Part shown: piece by piece, positions 12,664-23,969 of the stretch
How the letters are laid out: each line of letters opens with the position of its first letter
Position numbering within the stretch: the stretch's first letter is position 1
Assembly (NCBI GenBank): GCA_963693315.1
Contig: OY856188.1
Coordinates: 193,450,322 to 193,514,321, forward strand
Length of the DNA: 64,000 bases
Direction of reading: 5' to 3'
Source: Diogma glabrata
Lineage: Eukaryota > Arthropoda > Insecta > Diptera > Cylindrotomidae
Position numbers and translations under genes: made by a program
The notes under the pieces: model-generated
Told to the model about the DNA's origin: nothing
Seen by the model: the letters and a program-made list of their open reading frames with translations, nothing else
The model's database searches: none

Positions 12664-13065
12664 CTATCTGAAGAAAAATATTGGTTTGAACTCAAGTGAT
12701 GTAAGAACATTAGATTCTACATGTTCCATAACTAGATTTGCCAACATTGGGGATCCAAATTTTTGCTGATAAATTTTGTTGTCGTAAGAGAAGACACAAT
12801 TATTCAGAACTAGTTCAACAGCATCCATGAACTGAGACTTTAATAAATTTATGTTTGCTCTTTTCTTAATCTGTAGCCAATCTTTGGATAGAAGCTTTAA
12901 CACTAGTTCTGAATCAATGTTCGTGAAAAGTGAAACAACATCCAACGAAATTATAATATGATTATCAGGTATTTTGATATTCTTTATTTTCTCTTTGAAA
13001 TCATGTGAGTTTAAGATGTTTGTTGAAAAAAAATAACCAAATATATATAATATATTCAAGCTCAA
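12664..13065 (-). pseudogene. Penelope-like reverse transcriptase fragment (left palindrome arm)
   Basis: The 133-residue reading contains ISLDVVSLFTNID, the Penelope-type RT motif with the first catalytic aspartate, and further on LANLVMEHVE. Between them, the region just before LANLVMEHVE appears shortened (FGSPM then LANLV) compared with the usual PMGSPLSP stretch, suggesting a small internal deletion. The RT N-terminus, the second aspartate motif and the GIY-YIG domain are missing. It is a decayed fragment and its exact mirror copy is at 13553-13954. Confidence 0.8.
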
Positions 13066-13075
13066 TACTTAAATT

Positions 13076-13511
<436 letters not shown>

Positions 13512-13552
13512 AATTTAAGTATTGAGCTTGAATATATTATATATACTATTAT

Positions 13553-13954
13553 TTGGTTATATATTTGGTTACATATATTTGGTTATTTTTTTTCAACAAA
13601 CATCTTAACTCACATGATTTCAAAGAGAAAATAAAGAATATCAAAATACCTGATAATCATATTATAATTTCGTTGGATGTTGTTTCACTTTTCACGAACA
13701 TTGATTCAGAACTAGTGTTAAAGCTTCTATCCAAAGATTGGCTACAGATTAAGAAAAGAGCAAACATAAATTTATTAAAGTCTCAGTTCATGGATGCTGT
13801 TGAACTAGTTCTGAATAATTGTGTCTTCTCTTACGACAACAAAATTTATCAGCAAAAATTTGGATCCCCAATGTTGGCAAATCTAGTTATGGAACATGTA
13901 GAATCTAATGTTCTTACATCACTTGAGTTCAAACCAATATTTTTCTTCAGATAG
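13553..13954 (+). pseudogene. Penelope-like reverse transcriptase fragment (right palindrome arm)
   Basis: This mirror copy of the fragment at 12664-13065 is identical in protein sequence from [11 protein letters not shown] onward. The first residues differ because of the small insertion near 13547-13585. Such identity argues for a recent duplication or an assembly fold-back rather than two insertions. Confidence 0.8.
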
Positions 13955-14462
13955 CCTTTTCATATTTTTTAGTTGAAAGTTTGACATATTCTTCTCCCAT
14001 TGCTGAATATTTCTAGTCAGCATGTCATTTCTCATTTTAGACCTTATAGAAAATCACCATCAATACCTATAGTCTTGTGTTGTGTGGTTCTCAATAATTG
14101 TGTTTACTGTAATTTCGGGTGTCCAACTTCAGGATTCATCTTTTATAGGTTTTTCTCAGAGATGGGTAGGTCGCAAACGTTACGTCGCAAATTACGTTTT
14201 CGACGCGTCGCAAACGTATTTGTTACTCTGCTTTTGCGACGTCATTTGTTACGTTTGCGACGTTGTTATTTTGTCATGTAAAATCACTATTTGTAGTTTA
14301 CTTTGTTAGAATTTAAATTTAAAATTAAACAGGTTTTATTCAAATATATTTTTACTATTAAATAATATCACATATTTTTAGCAAGTTAGCATATAGATTA
14401 TAACATATAGATAATAGATTAGCATATAGATTATATTTGCCGCAGAACTACAACAAGTGTTT

Positions 14463-14796
<334 letters not shown>

Positions 14797-14818
14797 TAAA
14801 TAAAATTTTTTTTTTAAT

Positions 14819-15560
14819 TTCCAGAACAAAATTTCTCAACTTTAAGTGGCCGGGGGCACCCCTTAAAGTTGACCGATTGATTTCAAATTTTACACATAAT
14901 ATTTTTATGGGTATTGACACCAAATGGGAGGGTGTCGTACAAAAAATTTAAAAAAATTTAAATATTTCTCTGTAATGGCCACAACAAAACCTTCAACTTT
15001 AAGTGGCCGGGGGCACCCCTTAGAGTTGAACGATTGATTTAAAATTTTGCGAATAATATTTTTATGGGTATTGACACCAAATGGGAGGGTGTCGTACAAA
15101 AAATTTAAATTTTTCTTTGTAATGGTCACAACAAAACCTCTCAACTTTAAGTTGCCGGGGGCACCCCTTAGAGTTGAACGATTGATTTCAAATTTTACAC
15201 ATAATATTTTTATGGGTATTGACACCAAAGGGAAGGGTGTCGTACAAAAAGTTTAAATTTTTCTTTGTAATGGAGCCACAACAAAACCTCTCAACTTTAA
15301 GTGGCCGGGGGCACCCCTTAGAGTTGAACGATTGATTTCAATTTTTACACATAATATTTTTATGGGTATTGACACGAAATGAGAGGGTGTCGCACAAAAT
15401 AAAAAGTATTTTTTAAGGTCCAGAACAAATTTCTCAACTTTAAGTGGCCGGAGGCACGTCTTAGAATTGACCGATTGATATCAGACTTTGCAAATAATAT
15501 TTTTATGGGTATCACACGAAATGAGGAGGGTGCCGCAAACTGTACAATGAAAAAAAAAAT
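14819..15560 (+). repeat. Tandem repeat, ~150-bp unit, five copies
   Basis: Each unit starts near CTCAACTTTAAGTGGCCGG, runs through GGGGCACCCCTTAGAGTTGA and TTTTTATGGGTATTGACAC, and ends in GGAGGGTGTCGTACAAAA. Starts are near 14835, 14992, 15140, 15290 and 15433, so the period is about 143-157 bp. ORFs 14905-15228 and 15047-15256 are repeat artefacts. It sits immediately upstream of Penelope sequence and could be satellite-like or part of an element's untranslated region. Confidence 0.85.
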
Positions 15561-15820
15561 TCTAGTGTAATTTAAGGGCCACCCTAAATTATATATTTAT
15601 TTATTTACATTTATTTATTTACATTTACATTTATTTATTTACCATAAATTTATTAAAACATTAGACAAAAAACGATTACAAAATTTACATGCCTATACCT
15701 TATGTCAAAAGTCTTTTCGAACAAATAAAACACTTGTTGAAACACTTTAACTTTGAAGTTGTAGGAACAGCTCATATAGTTTATATAAGACTATTTTTTT
15801 AAATAAAAGAAAAAATACCA
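15561..15820. other. Non-coding spacer between tandem repeat and Penelope fragment
   Basis: An ATTTATTTACATTT simple repeat (about 15587-15640) is followed by sequence that reads in part like Penelope coding DNA (for example around 15690-15750), but no clean frame is visible. Confidence 0.4.
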
Positions 15821-16018
15821 ATGAATATTGAATCCAATTTAGTGTATCAAGCAGATTGTGGATGTGGTAAATCTTACATAGGCCAAACACAACAATATCT
15901 GGGAAAACGTATAAAACAACATCTAAACGACGCCAAAAAACATAATAATGACAATATGAGTGCATTATCTAACCATAAAAAAAGCTGCCGTAACCAATCT
16001 GCCCCTGCAAAACTTTAA
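15821..16018 (+). pseudogene. Penelope-like GIY-YIG endonuclease fragment
   Basis: The 65-residue reading contains LVYQADCGCGKSYIGQT, matching the Cys-rich start and the YIG motif of the Penelope GIY-YIG nuclease, followed by LGKRIKQHLNDA with the conserved Arg and His. The frame stops after residue 65, and sequence to about 16160 looks like the frameshifted end of the domain. The nuclease nicks target DNA during retrotransposition in intact elements. It is followed by a 3' motif at 16354 and then by another Penelope ORF in the same direction, an arrangement typical of tandem partial copies of these elements. Confidence 0.8.
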
Positions 16019-16353
16019 AATTTTGGATAAAGAAAAAAAATTAAAACAAGCGAAGAATTTTAGAAATGATTCGTATCAAACCACATAATAATTGTATGAA
16101 TATACAAACTGATACGGATTTTCTTCATAATACATACGATTTTGTTCTACAAAATTAAAAAATTAACATCATGGACCTTTTACTACTTTACATTTTCTAT
16201 TTTCTAATTTTTTTTCATTGTATTATTGTTTTGTATTTTTTTTCATTATTTTTTATATAGTTAGCTTTTTCTTTTTCGATTGTTAGTTTTTCATAATAAG
16301 TTTTTCATGTGTCATTTTCTGTTTATTTTTTTGTATCCGAATTTTTTATTAAA

Positions 16354-16405
16354 TGTTATCCCTGAAGATGGTTTTTTGAAAACCGAAACAATTGTTGGAT
16401 AAACA
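16354..16405 (+). ncRNA. Hammerhead-ribozyme-like motif in Penelope 3' region
   Basis: The order of parts fits a hammerhead. Stem I is TGTTATCC (16354-16361) with GGATAAACA (16397-16405), one bulged A. Core CTGAAGA is at 16362-16368. Stem II is GGTTTT (16370-16375) with AAAACC (16379-16384) and a TTG loop. Core GAAA is at 16385-16388. A minimal stem III is C-AATT-G (16389-16394), followed by TT before the stem I strand. The deviation is one extra T (16369) between the core and stem II. Hammerheads with very short stem III are known in Penelope-like elements. Activity is unproven. Confidence 0.45.
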
Positions 16406-16522
16406 GTTTAAGAAATATTGTTTTATTTATTGGCTTTAACCAAAAAATTTATTATTTACAAAAATAATATACAAGCCAAATATCTCAGCATATAATAAAT
16501 ATTACTCCCATTTGGTGAAAAC

Positions 16523-18021
16523 ATGGGTAAAAGAAGAACAAATTTAAACAAGAACTTTTTTAAATTTTTAAAAAGAAAAACGAACAATGAAAATTGTTGC
16601 CCAGTTTTTAGTGAAAGATTAAAGTTAGCGAAAGCCCTGAATAAAAAGTACCTATTGCTACGTTATAGAAAACAAGGTGTTTTATCAAAAAATAGACGTC
16701 TCAAGAACACATCAAAAATAGACAAAAAATTTTTGAAAATGCAGAACAACGTTTTTTATTCAAAATCCTCAGTCGTGAAACTACTGAAACTTTTGGCATG
16801 ATTTGAGAAAGAATTGAACATTTTAGAAATTATATTATTGAAAACATACCATCTGATCTGTCTTCTTTAATCTTTAATCAAGCAGAGGAACAATTTAAAA
16901 ATATTTTTGAAGAAATCAAAATTAATCATCGTCGTGAAAAATTGACAACCCTTTAAGACCACAACCAACAAATTTAGTAAATCATCGAGAAAACATCATT
17001 GTTGATATGGACCCGTGAAAACTCAACTGTAGCAGATAATCATTTTACTGCCTTATCTGATGGCAAATGGCAAGTCAATCTTTCCAATACATTAATACCA
17101 GAAAATGTTGAAAAAGTTTTGAAACTCGGAGAAAAATTTGCTCCTCCTGTTAGTTCCGAATAGAATTCCTTTCGATAAAGATTGTGTGTGGTGTTGAAAG
17201 GTGTTCTTCTAAATTTTGAAGATCAATTTGATGATTTAACAAGGTCAAATTTACGTAATCGTTTTGTCAACACATTAACGAACTTTAAACATAAACACAA
17301 CTATAAAATATTACTTACATATGAAGAATTAAAATTACTTCATGATTTAAAAGATACACAAAATTTTCTGACTGTAAATGACGATATAATTGTATTAAAC
17401 GCTGATAAGGGAAATATCACAGTTGTGATGAAAAAATGTGATTATGACTTTAAAATACAAACATTGTTACAAGATGATACAACTTATTTGAAAATTTCTA
17501 AAGTACCAACTTCCAGTATTCAAAAACATCTCAATAAAATGGTAATGACTTGGGAAACTGAAGAACGAATATCTGTACATGAAGGAAAGTGGTTGAGCTC
17601 TTATTAAGGTGTCCCGGCTAGTTTATATGGTTTACCTAAAGTTCATAAGTCTGGTTCACCTCTTCGTCCAATTGTGAGTTCTATTGGAACACCTCTTTAC
17701 AATCTGTCATCGTTTTTGTCTAATATTTTAAATAAATTTGTGGGAAGAACTAACACGTTTATCAAAAATGCAGAAGATCTGAAAGAAAAATTAGGTGAAT
17801 ATCATCTTCCTGATGACTACATTTTGATTTCTTTAGATGTCGTGTCTTTATTTACAAACGTTGACAGTAATCTTGTTGTTCAAATTCTAAAACAAAACAG
17901 GATGGAAATCAAAAAATTGAACAAACTTAAATTAACAAAGTTACAATTTATCGAAGGATTAGAAATGGTTTTGAAAAATTGTGAATTCACATATAATCAA
18001 CGTATGTGGATATTCACCTAA
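16523..18021 (+). pseudogene. Penelope-like ORF, N-terminal and RT part, frameshifted
   Basis: The first segment (16523-16801, basic, starting MGKRRTNL) is followed by about 380 bp readable only in shifted frames. Then comes 17182-17607 with LTYEELKLLHDL and LNADKGNITVVMKK, a premature TAA (the inverted copy has Tyr there), GLPKVHKSG, and finally 17674-18021 with ISLDVVSLFTNVD. These are the successive N-terminal and RT motifs of Penelope elements in order. The ORF stops at 18021, before the second RT aspartate motif, at a junction with an inverted copy. It is non-functional. Confidence 0.85.
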
Positions 18022-18660
18022 TTTTTCTTTCAAATCTTCTGCATTTTTGATAAACGTGTTAGTTCTTCCCACAAATTTATTTAAATATTAGACAAAAACG
18101 ATAAATATTAGACAAAAACCATGTATAAACGATTGTAAAGCGGTGTTCCAATAGAACTCACTATTGGACGAAGAGGTGTACCAGACTTATGAACTTTAGG
18201 TAAACCATATAAAGTAACCGGGACACCATAATAAGACCTCAACCACTTTCCTTCATGTACAGATATTCGTTCTTCAGTTTCCCAAGTCATTACCATTTTA
18301 TTGAGATGTTTTTGAATACTGGAAGTTGGTACTTTAGAAATTTTCAAATAAGTTGTATCATCTTGTAACAATGTTTGTATTTTAAAGTCATAATCACTTT
18401 TTTTCATCACAACTGTGATATTTCCCTTTTCAGCTTTCAATACAATTATATCGTCTTTTACAGTCAGAAAATTTTTCGTATTTTTTAAATTATGAAGTAA
18501 TTTTAATTCTTCATATGTAAGCAATTTTTTATGGTTGTGTGTAGGTTTAAAGTTCGACAATATGTTGACAAAACGATTACGTAAATTTGACCTTGTTAAA
18601 TCATCAAATTGATCTTCAGAATTTAGAAGAACACTTTCAACACCACACACAGGAGGAGCA
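18013..18660 (-). pseudogene. Inverted Penelope ORF copy (head-to-head)
   Basis: The reverse complement of this stretch matches 17190-17802 closely. The ORF 18108-18650 includes LTYEELKLLHNL, KAEKGNITVVMKK and LYGLPKVHKSG without the stop seen in the forward copy. It ends at a short internal duplication (a GACAAAAAC segment appears twice near 18092-18119). Together with the forward copy it makes an inverted pair with a ~210-bp spacer. Confidence 0.85.
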
Positions 18661-19891
18661 AATTTGAAATGCCCGCCAAATTACGTGATATTTAACAGGT
18701 AGTATTTATAAGGAAACCTACAATCAACTCCAGAACAAACTTAAGTTCTGTATGGTGAGTTGACAGGAAAATAGTTCTTTGTAGTTCAAACCTAACAGTA
18801 AAGACTATTTTCCTAATCAACCACCACACTTTTCCATTTTTGTTTATAATACGACTACATTGCATTTTTCATTAATATTTCCATTAATAACAATCGGTAT
18901 ACCTAATCTTCGGACACCATGTAAAAACATCAAGGATATAACAGATTTGTGAATTCTCTTTTCAACGTTATGAATTTTGTTTATTTTCCTTGTTTTTAAT
19001 AAAAACGCTAACGTTTAAATTTTCTCTCTTCATATTATAATAAAACAAAGAAAGAAATGAAATTTTGAAATATATGAACGTCTCCAAGTCTTTTTGCTTG
19101 TATTTTTAATTGACAAACGGGTGGTTCTTACTTTTGTTTATGTTTTAAAAATCGATAGAAAAACAAGAAAAACGTTTTGGAAAAAAATGAAACAATCTGT
19201 TATTAACTGGTTTCGTTGCATTGTATGCAATCATATGCACGACGAGTTTAAGATATGCGAATCAACTCCTACTCCCTCATGTTTATTTAATTTTTAAAAA
19301 TATATAAAGAAGAAAGATTCTTCAAATTTTTGAGTTGTGATTGAGAACTTAAATAGAAAAGTTCATATTGATTTCAATAGAAATCTTGTGCTCGGGTTTG
19401 TTATAAATTAAAGTTAAAACTAAAGTAAAAGAAAAAAAATATATTTCAATCGTAACAAAAAAATTGTTTAACTTAAATTCTAAACTGTTTTTTCCGAAAT
19501 TTTAAATGTTTGTAAGTTACGGTATTTTATGGTGGTAAATTATTGTTACGATATTTTATTGTGCTAAAATAAAAATAATATACCTGAAACAAAAATATTA
19601 AATGTTTTAAACGATATGGCGGTGGTTCGAGAAAGGCAAGATGACAAAAATTTAAAAAAACCTATGTGAATTTGACTATTGGATCATTTGTTTGCACAAG
19701 GTGTTCCGGAATTTTATCGTTGTAGTGTTTTAAAGCAGAAGCGTGCACCGTATGGTCAAACGACGATGATTTGGGGGTGAGTTCGTTCCATAATATAACA
19801 TTTTTTTTTATTGATATATGGAGTTGGAAATTGTTGCGGGCGTCAGCATGTTGGCTGAAATCTATATTCGTGTAGAGATCATTAAGTAGTA
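18661..19891. other. Non-coding DNA with one hairpin, no gene recognised
   Basis: The sequence at 18757-18822 folds into an imperfect hairpin with GGAAAATAGT pairing with ACTATTTTCC. The rest, including the short ORF 19094-19297, shows no family signal. Confidence 0.5.
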
Positions 19892-20506
19892 TCTTATATA
19901 TTAATACGCTAGATCAAAACTTTGTGGAGCCTAAGGCTTTTTTATTCGCAGATAGATTCATTTCAAATTTTCACAGCTAACTGATATTAGTGTTCAATCG
20001 GATTCGGATTCACACAAATCGGATCATAAATAAAAAAGTTATTATATACGGAAAACTTTTTACATACATATGCATTATAAGTTTACATACATATAAAAAC
20101 GAAATTAAACATTTATTTTATTTTTTTATATTTTCTTTTTTATATATTAGCGAACAACGAACAACAAAAACGAAACTTTTTTTTCTCATTCATTTCAGTC
20201 GTCTTTTGTCTTTGAACAAAGGACGGTTTTCGAGTCGTCGGAATAAAAGAGATTATATGCGTAATATGCGTAATAATGAGTAAGCTTATTTGATCACTAA
20301 CTTATTTGATCGCTAATTGTTCATATATCCGAACTGATCAGCTAGAGTTTTGATTATTTTTCATTCATATATTTAAAAAGAAAAATTAAAAATTATATGC
20401 TAGCATTTCTCATTACCACTTTTTGAAATCATTGCTTCTACGTCAACAAAATGTCTACGCAAAAACTTTATTTATAAGCGTAGCGAAGCACGCCGGGCCC
20501 TCCTAG
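19892..20506 (+). mobile_element. Non-autonomous Helitron (615 bp)
   Basis: It starts with TC (TCTTATATATTAATACGCTA, 19892-19911) and ends with CTAG (20503-20506), preceded by a GC-rich hairpin region GCGTAGCGAAGCACGCCGGGC. It is flanked by A on the left (19891) and T on the right (20507), as expected for Helitron insertion between A and T. No Rep or helicase coding is inside; ORF 19990-20283 is not recognised. The same ends occur at 45090-46928 on the other strand, which confirms the family boundaries. Confidence 0.9.
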
Positions 20507-20974
20507 TCATAATTAAACCACTAAACGAATATTTGCTTATTGCGAAAGTGGCACATTTTTGTTGGCTTGTATTTGCTGGAGATCTTCGCACTATGATATC
20601 GTTATGTTAAATAGAGTTTGTGGCATAAATATAATTGTTGGCTGAAGAAAACAAAAAAAAATAAACCTGTCGTATAATACGTATTGATTGGAAGTTGACA
20701 CCAAGGAAGACTACAATCAACAGTATTGTCTTTTATCACTTTTCTCAATGTTAATTCTAGTTTGCATGTTAGATTAATAAATTATTTTTGTTTGTTATAA
20801 AAGTCATAATGAAACGTCTTAAATAAATTATCTTTGTAAATTAGAGATCTTTCTTGTGTAAGAGTCCGCGTTTTAGTCCTTAAATTCGAGTATCATTTCA
20901 AAATTTAAAAACCCTTGGATAAATAGATACTGTAAGTGTCAATATATTTTTATATAAGTCCAAAACTCTACAAA
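20507..20974. other. Non-coding, no gene seen
   Basis: AT-rich DNA with no recognisable ORF or repeat pairing. Confidence 0.5.
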
Positions 20975-21110
20975 TTTTTCTCCGAGTTTCAAAACATTTT
21001 CAACATTTTCTGGTATTAATGTATTGGAAAGATTGACTAGCCAGCCATTCGCGATCCGATAAAGCAGTAAAATTATTCTCAGCTACAGTTCAGTTTTCAC
21101 GGTCTATATC
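20975..21110 (-). pseudogene. Penelope ORF scrap, reverse orientation
   Basis: Its reverse complement matches the Penelope sequence at about 17010-17145 over some 130 bp, including AATACATTAATACCAGAAAA and GAAACTCGGAGAAAAATTTG. It is too short to say more than that it is a family member. Confidence 0.8.
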
Positions 21111-21159
21111 AACAACGATGTTTTCTCGATGGTTTACTAAATTTATGGGTTGTGGTCTT

Positions 21160-21225
21160 AATAACCATAAAAAATTGCTTACATATGAAGAATTAGAAAA
21201 TTACTTCATGATGTAAAATTACTTT
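21160..21225 (+). pseudogene. Penelope ORF scrap, forward orientation
   Basis: It reads NNHKKLLTYEELEN, matching HNHKKLLTYEELK of the copy at 18108-18650. With the reverse scrap just upstream it repeats, in miniature, the inverted arrangement seen at 17-18.6 kb. Confidence 0.7.
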
Positions 21226-22598
21226 ACGATGAGTTCCGGTCAAGAGGAGAGGAGATTACTGTTGCTATCAACACTCAACAAACGAAGAGCAGGCTATTCA
21301 TTAAGTGCGGTGCAAAAGGACATAAAGCTAATGTGTGTCCTAAAAAAGGAGGAACAGAGTCTAATGCTGCGGATGGTTGTATCGAAAAAACGTTTGCTAT
21401 GATGACTTCCACTAGTAAGGAGTATGGAAACAAATTGAGCTGCCTTATCGACTCCGGCTGCACTGACCACATAATGAATGATGTTAGTCTTATGCCAAAT
21501 GAGGTTGAGGCGAATACTTACAAGTGTGTGATGGTAGGCTACGAAAAGAACGGTTACAAGCTTTGGGAGAGAGCTATGAACAAGATCGTTAATTCAAGAG
21601 ACGTAAATTTCGATGAGAAGGAGAGGTCTACTTGCAAGATTTATTGTGATGACGAATTGGATAGCTGTAATTTTAATGATGTAATCACTGAGTATGTTTC
21701 TGTTTCCAATAGTAGCTCAGATCCCGTCGATGTTGAAGAGGAGTTCCATAGCTCTGAAGAAAGTTCTAAACATGTTTCATTTGAACCAACTAGCAAAGCA
21801 ATGAGAATCGATATTCAAAAAGAAACCGAAAAATTCCTGCAAGGTATCGGGATGATGTTCATTACGCTGAAGCTGAAAGCGACTACATTGGTGCTGCTTA
21901 TAACGTGTGCTACGATATTTCTGTAAGCTACAAAGACATAAGCGGTAATGCAAATAAAAATGACTGGAGAATGGCTGTGACGGATGAAATCAGCTCAATT
22001 GAACTGAACAACACTTTTTCAGTTGTAGAGAAGCCATCGAAAGCTTAACTCATTGGAACTCGCTGGGTATTCACTATGAAGACTGGAGCAGACACCAAGT
22101 TCAAGGCGAGGCTGGTGGCGAAAGGATTCATGCAAAGGGAAGACGTTGACTACGCAGAGGTTTATTCACCAGTCGCAAGACTTCCTACTATAAGAGTTTT
22201 GTTGGCTATAGGAGTGCAAAAGAAGTTCAGGTTTTATGTTGCTGAATGTTGCTGATGGTGTCAAAGTTCCTGAAGAATGTTTGCTAAAAGTGAATCGTTC
22301 CTTGTATGGCCTGAAGCAGAGTCCGAGATGTTGGAACACCCGTTTCAACGAGTTCACTACTAGTGTTGGTTACAAACAATCTTCGGCTGATTATTGTCTT
22401 TACTACAAGACTGAAAGGGAAAAGATAGACTACTTAGTCTTGTATGTAGCTGGAATGCTGATTTGTGGAGACAACGATGAAGAAATCATTTACTTGAAGG
22501 AAGCTTTGTCATCTGAGTTTCAAATTCTAAATTTTAAAAGTATCGAGAAACAAATCTCAGCTCAGTCTAATAAAATTTCATTTTCAATGTTTTTTTGA
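21226..22598 (+). pseudogene. Ty1/copia retrotransposon remnant (gag-protease-integrase-RT pieces)
   Basis: In order there is a zinc-knuckle-like KCGAKGHKANVC (first Cys lost), a protease motif CLIDSGCTDHI, then directly an integrase C-terminal-like YKCVMVGYEKNGYKLW, so most of protease and integrase is deleted. Next come RT pieces: GTRWVFTMK and FKARLVAKGF in one frame (about 22050-22140) and LYGLKQSPRCWN in the ORF 22236-22598. The RT active site reads YVAGML where YVDDML is expected, so both catalytic Asp are gone. Frameshifts and stops occur near 22045 and 22240. No LTRs were identified. Confidence 0.85.
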
Positions 22599-23440
22599 TA
22601 ATAAATAAAATGTTTACCTATTTTGATTTTTTTAAAGAGAAACCTGTATACCTTAATAAAATAATAAATTTTAAATTTTATGGACCTTTGAAGACAAAAG
22701 AAAGGTCTAATTCTAATTCCATTATTAATTCACAAAAGAACTTCAAACAATGAACAATCACCACTTGAGATTTAAAAGCAAAATTCAAAAATCTGTGCAA
22801 AGAACAAAGATTTCGAACGTTATTGTTATTTTTGTATTGTTTTTGTGATTGTAGGTGTTACAGAATCATAAAAAGAATATTTTCAATTTGGCTGAGAAGA
22901 TAAAATTGGGGTTACACAGTTTTTATGTATTTTGAAGTGGATTGATAGTAGATAGGTTTTGTACCAAATAATATGCATGTTTTTTACGTATTGTAAAATT
23001 GTTAACACAAGATAACGTAAAATTTGTCATAATTTAAAATGTTACCATAACCGGCGCTATGTTGTCTGAGTCAAACAAATTAATATTTTTGTTTTTTAAT
23101 TCTTGTAAAAAAGATCGTAGTTATGACAATAGAAAGTATATATAATTCTTAGGAAACTTTGAAACGTGTTATATTTTTTTAACATTCTTGAGAACTTAGG
23201 ATAAGAATAAATCAATAACAATACGTAGCATGGTTATTTATTTAAGTTTAAATAAAGAACATTGATCATTCATAATTATAGTTGTTTATATATCACCAGA
23301 AGGGATGACATGTCAAATATAAGGGATAACACGTGAAATATAAGTAAGTTTTACACAAGAGCTCAAATTTAACAAATATTTGAGAGCATAGTCAGGTGGA
23401 GGACTTGAATTTTCAAAAATTATTTCATAAATGCAAATCT
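22599..23440. other. AT-rich DNA, no gene recognised
   Basis: Only short ORFs are present. There is no inverted or tandem structure that I could pair. Confidence 0.5.
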
Positions 23441-23444
23441 AGAC

Positions 23445-23720
23445 CTAGAAAAAGTCGCCGATAGGCGTGTCAAAAATTTGGAGAATTTTAATTCCACCAA
23501 AACACAGCTATTGATAGTTTCTAGATCAACTACCGAGTTCCCAAACGATATTTCAATTAGTATGTGTGACGAACAAATAGACGAATGTGAAAGCATTCGT
23601 TTATTGGGAGTCACAATTTCCAATGACTTACTCTGGAACGATCATATAATGGCGATGGCAAAGAGCGCGTCAATAAAACTCGACCTTATCTCAATAGATG
23701 AAAAAAAGTACAAGCGGCAA
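23445..23720 (+). pseudogene. CR1/Jockey-like ORF2 fragment
   Basis: The reading around 23478-23690 ([14 protein letters not shown], then [16 protein letters not shown]) is a close relative of residues 225-290 of the ORF at 26438-27850, at both nucleotide and protein level. It is truncated on both sides. A frame change occurs near the end, around 23690. Confidence 0.85.
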
Positions 23721-23969
23721 GTATATCCGCTAGAAATAGGTAGATTTCGGGATCAGACAGCTTTGTGTACAAATAGAATTGGAAGTGTCAGATTAGTTTA
23801 AATAAAAAATTTAAGTAGAAACAGAATAATCCAAAAAATTTATCAAACCAACCAAACTAAATACATAAACGGAAACTACTTTATCAATGCAATTTCGGAA
23901 CAGCTTTGTTTAATTTGGTCAAAACTACTTAATGACTTATTAAGTCCTTTGGTGGATTAATGTTCTAAC

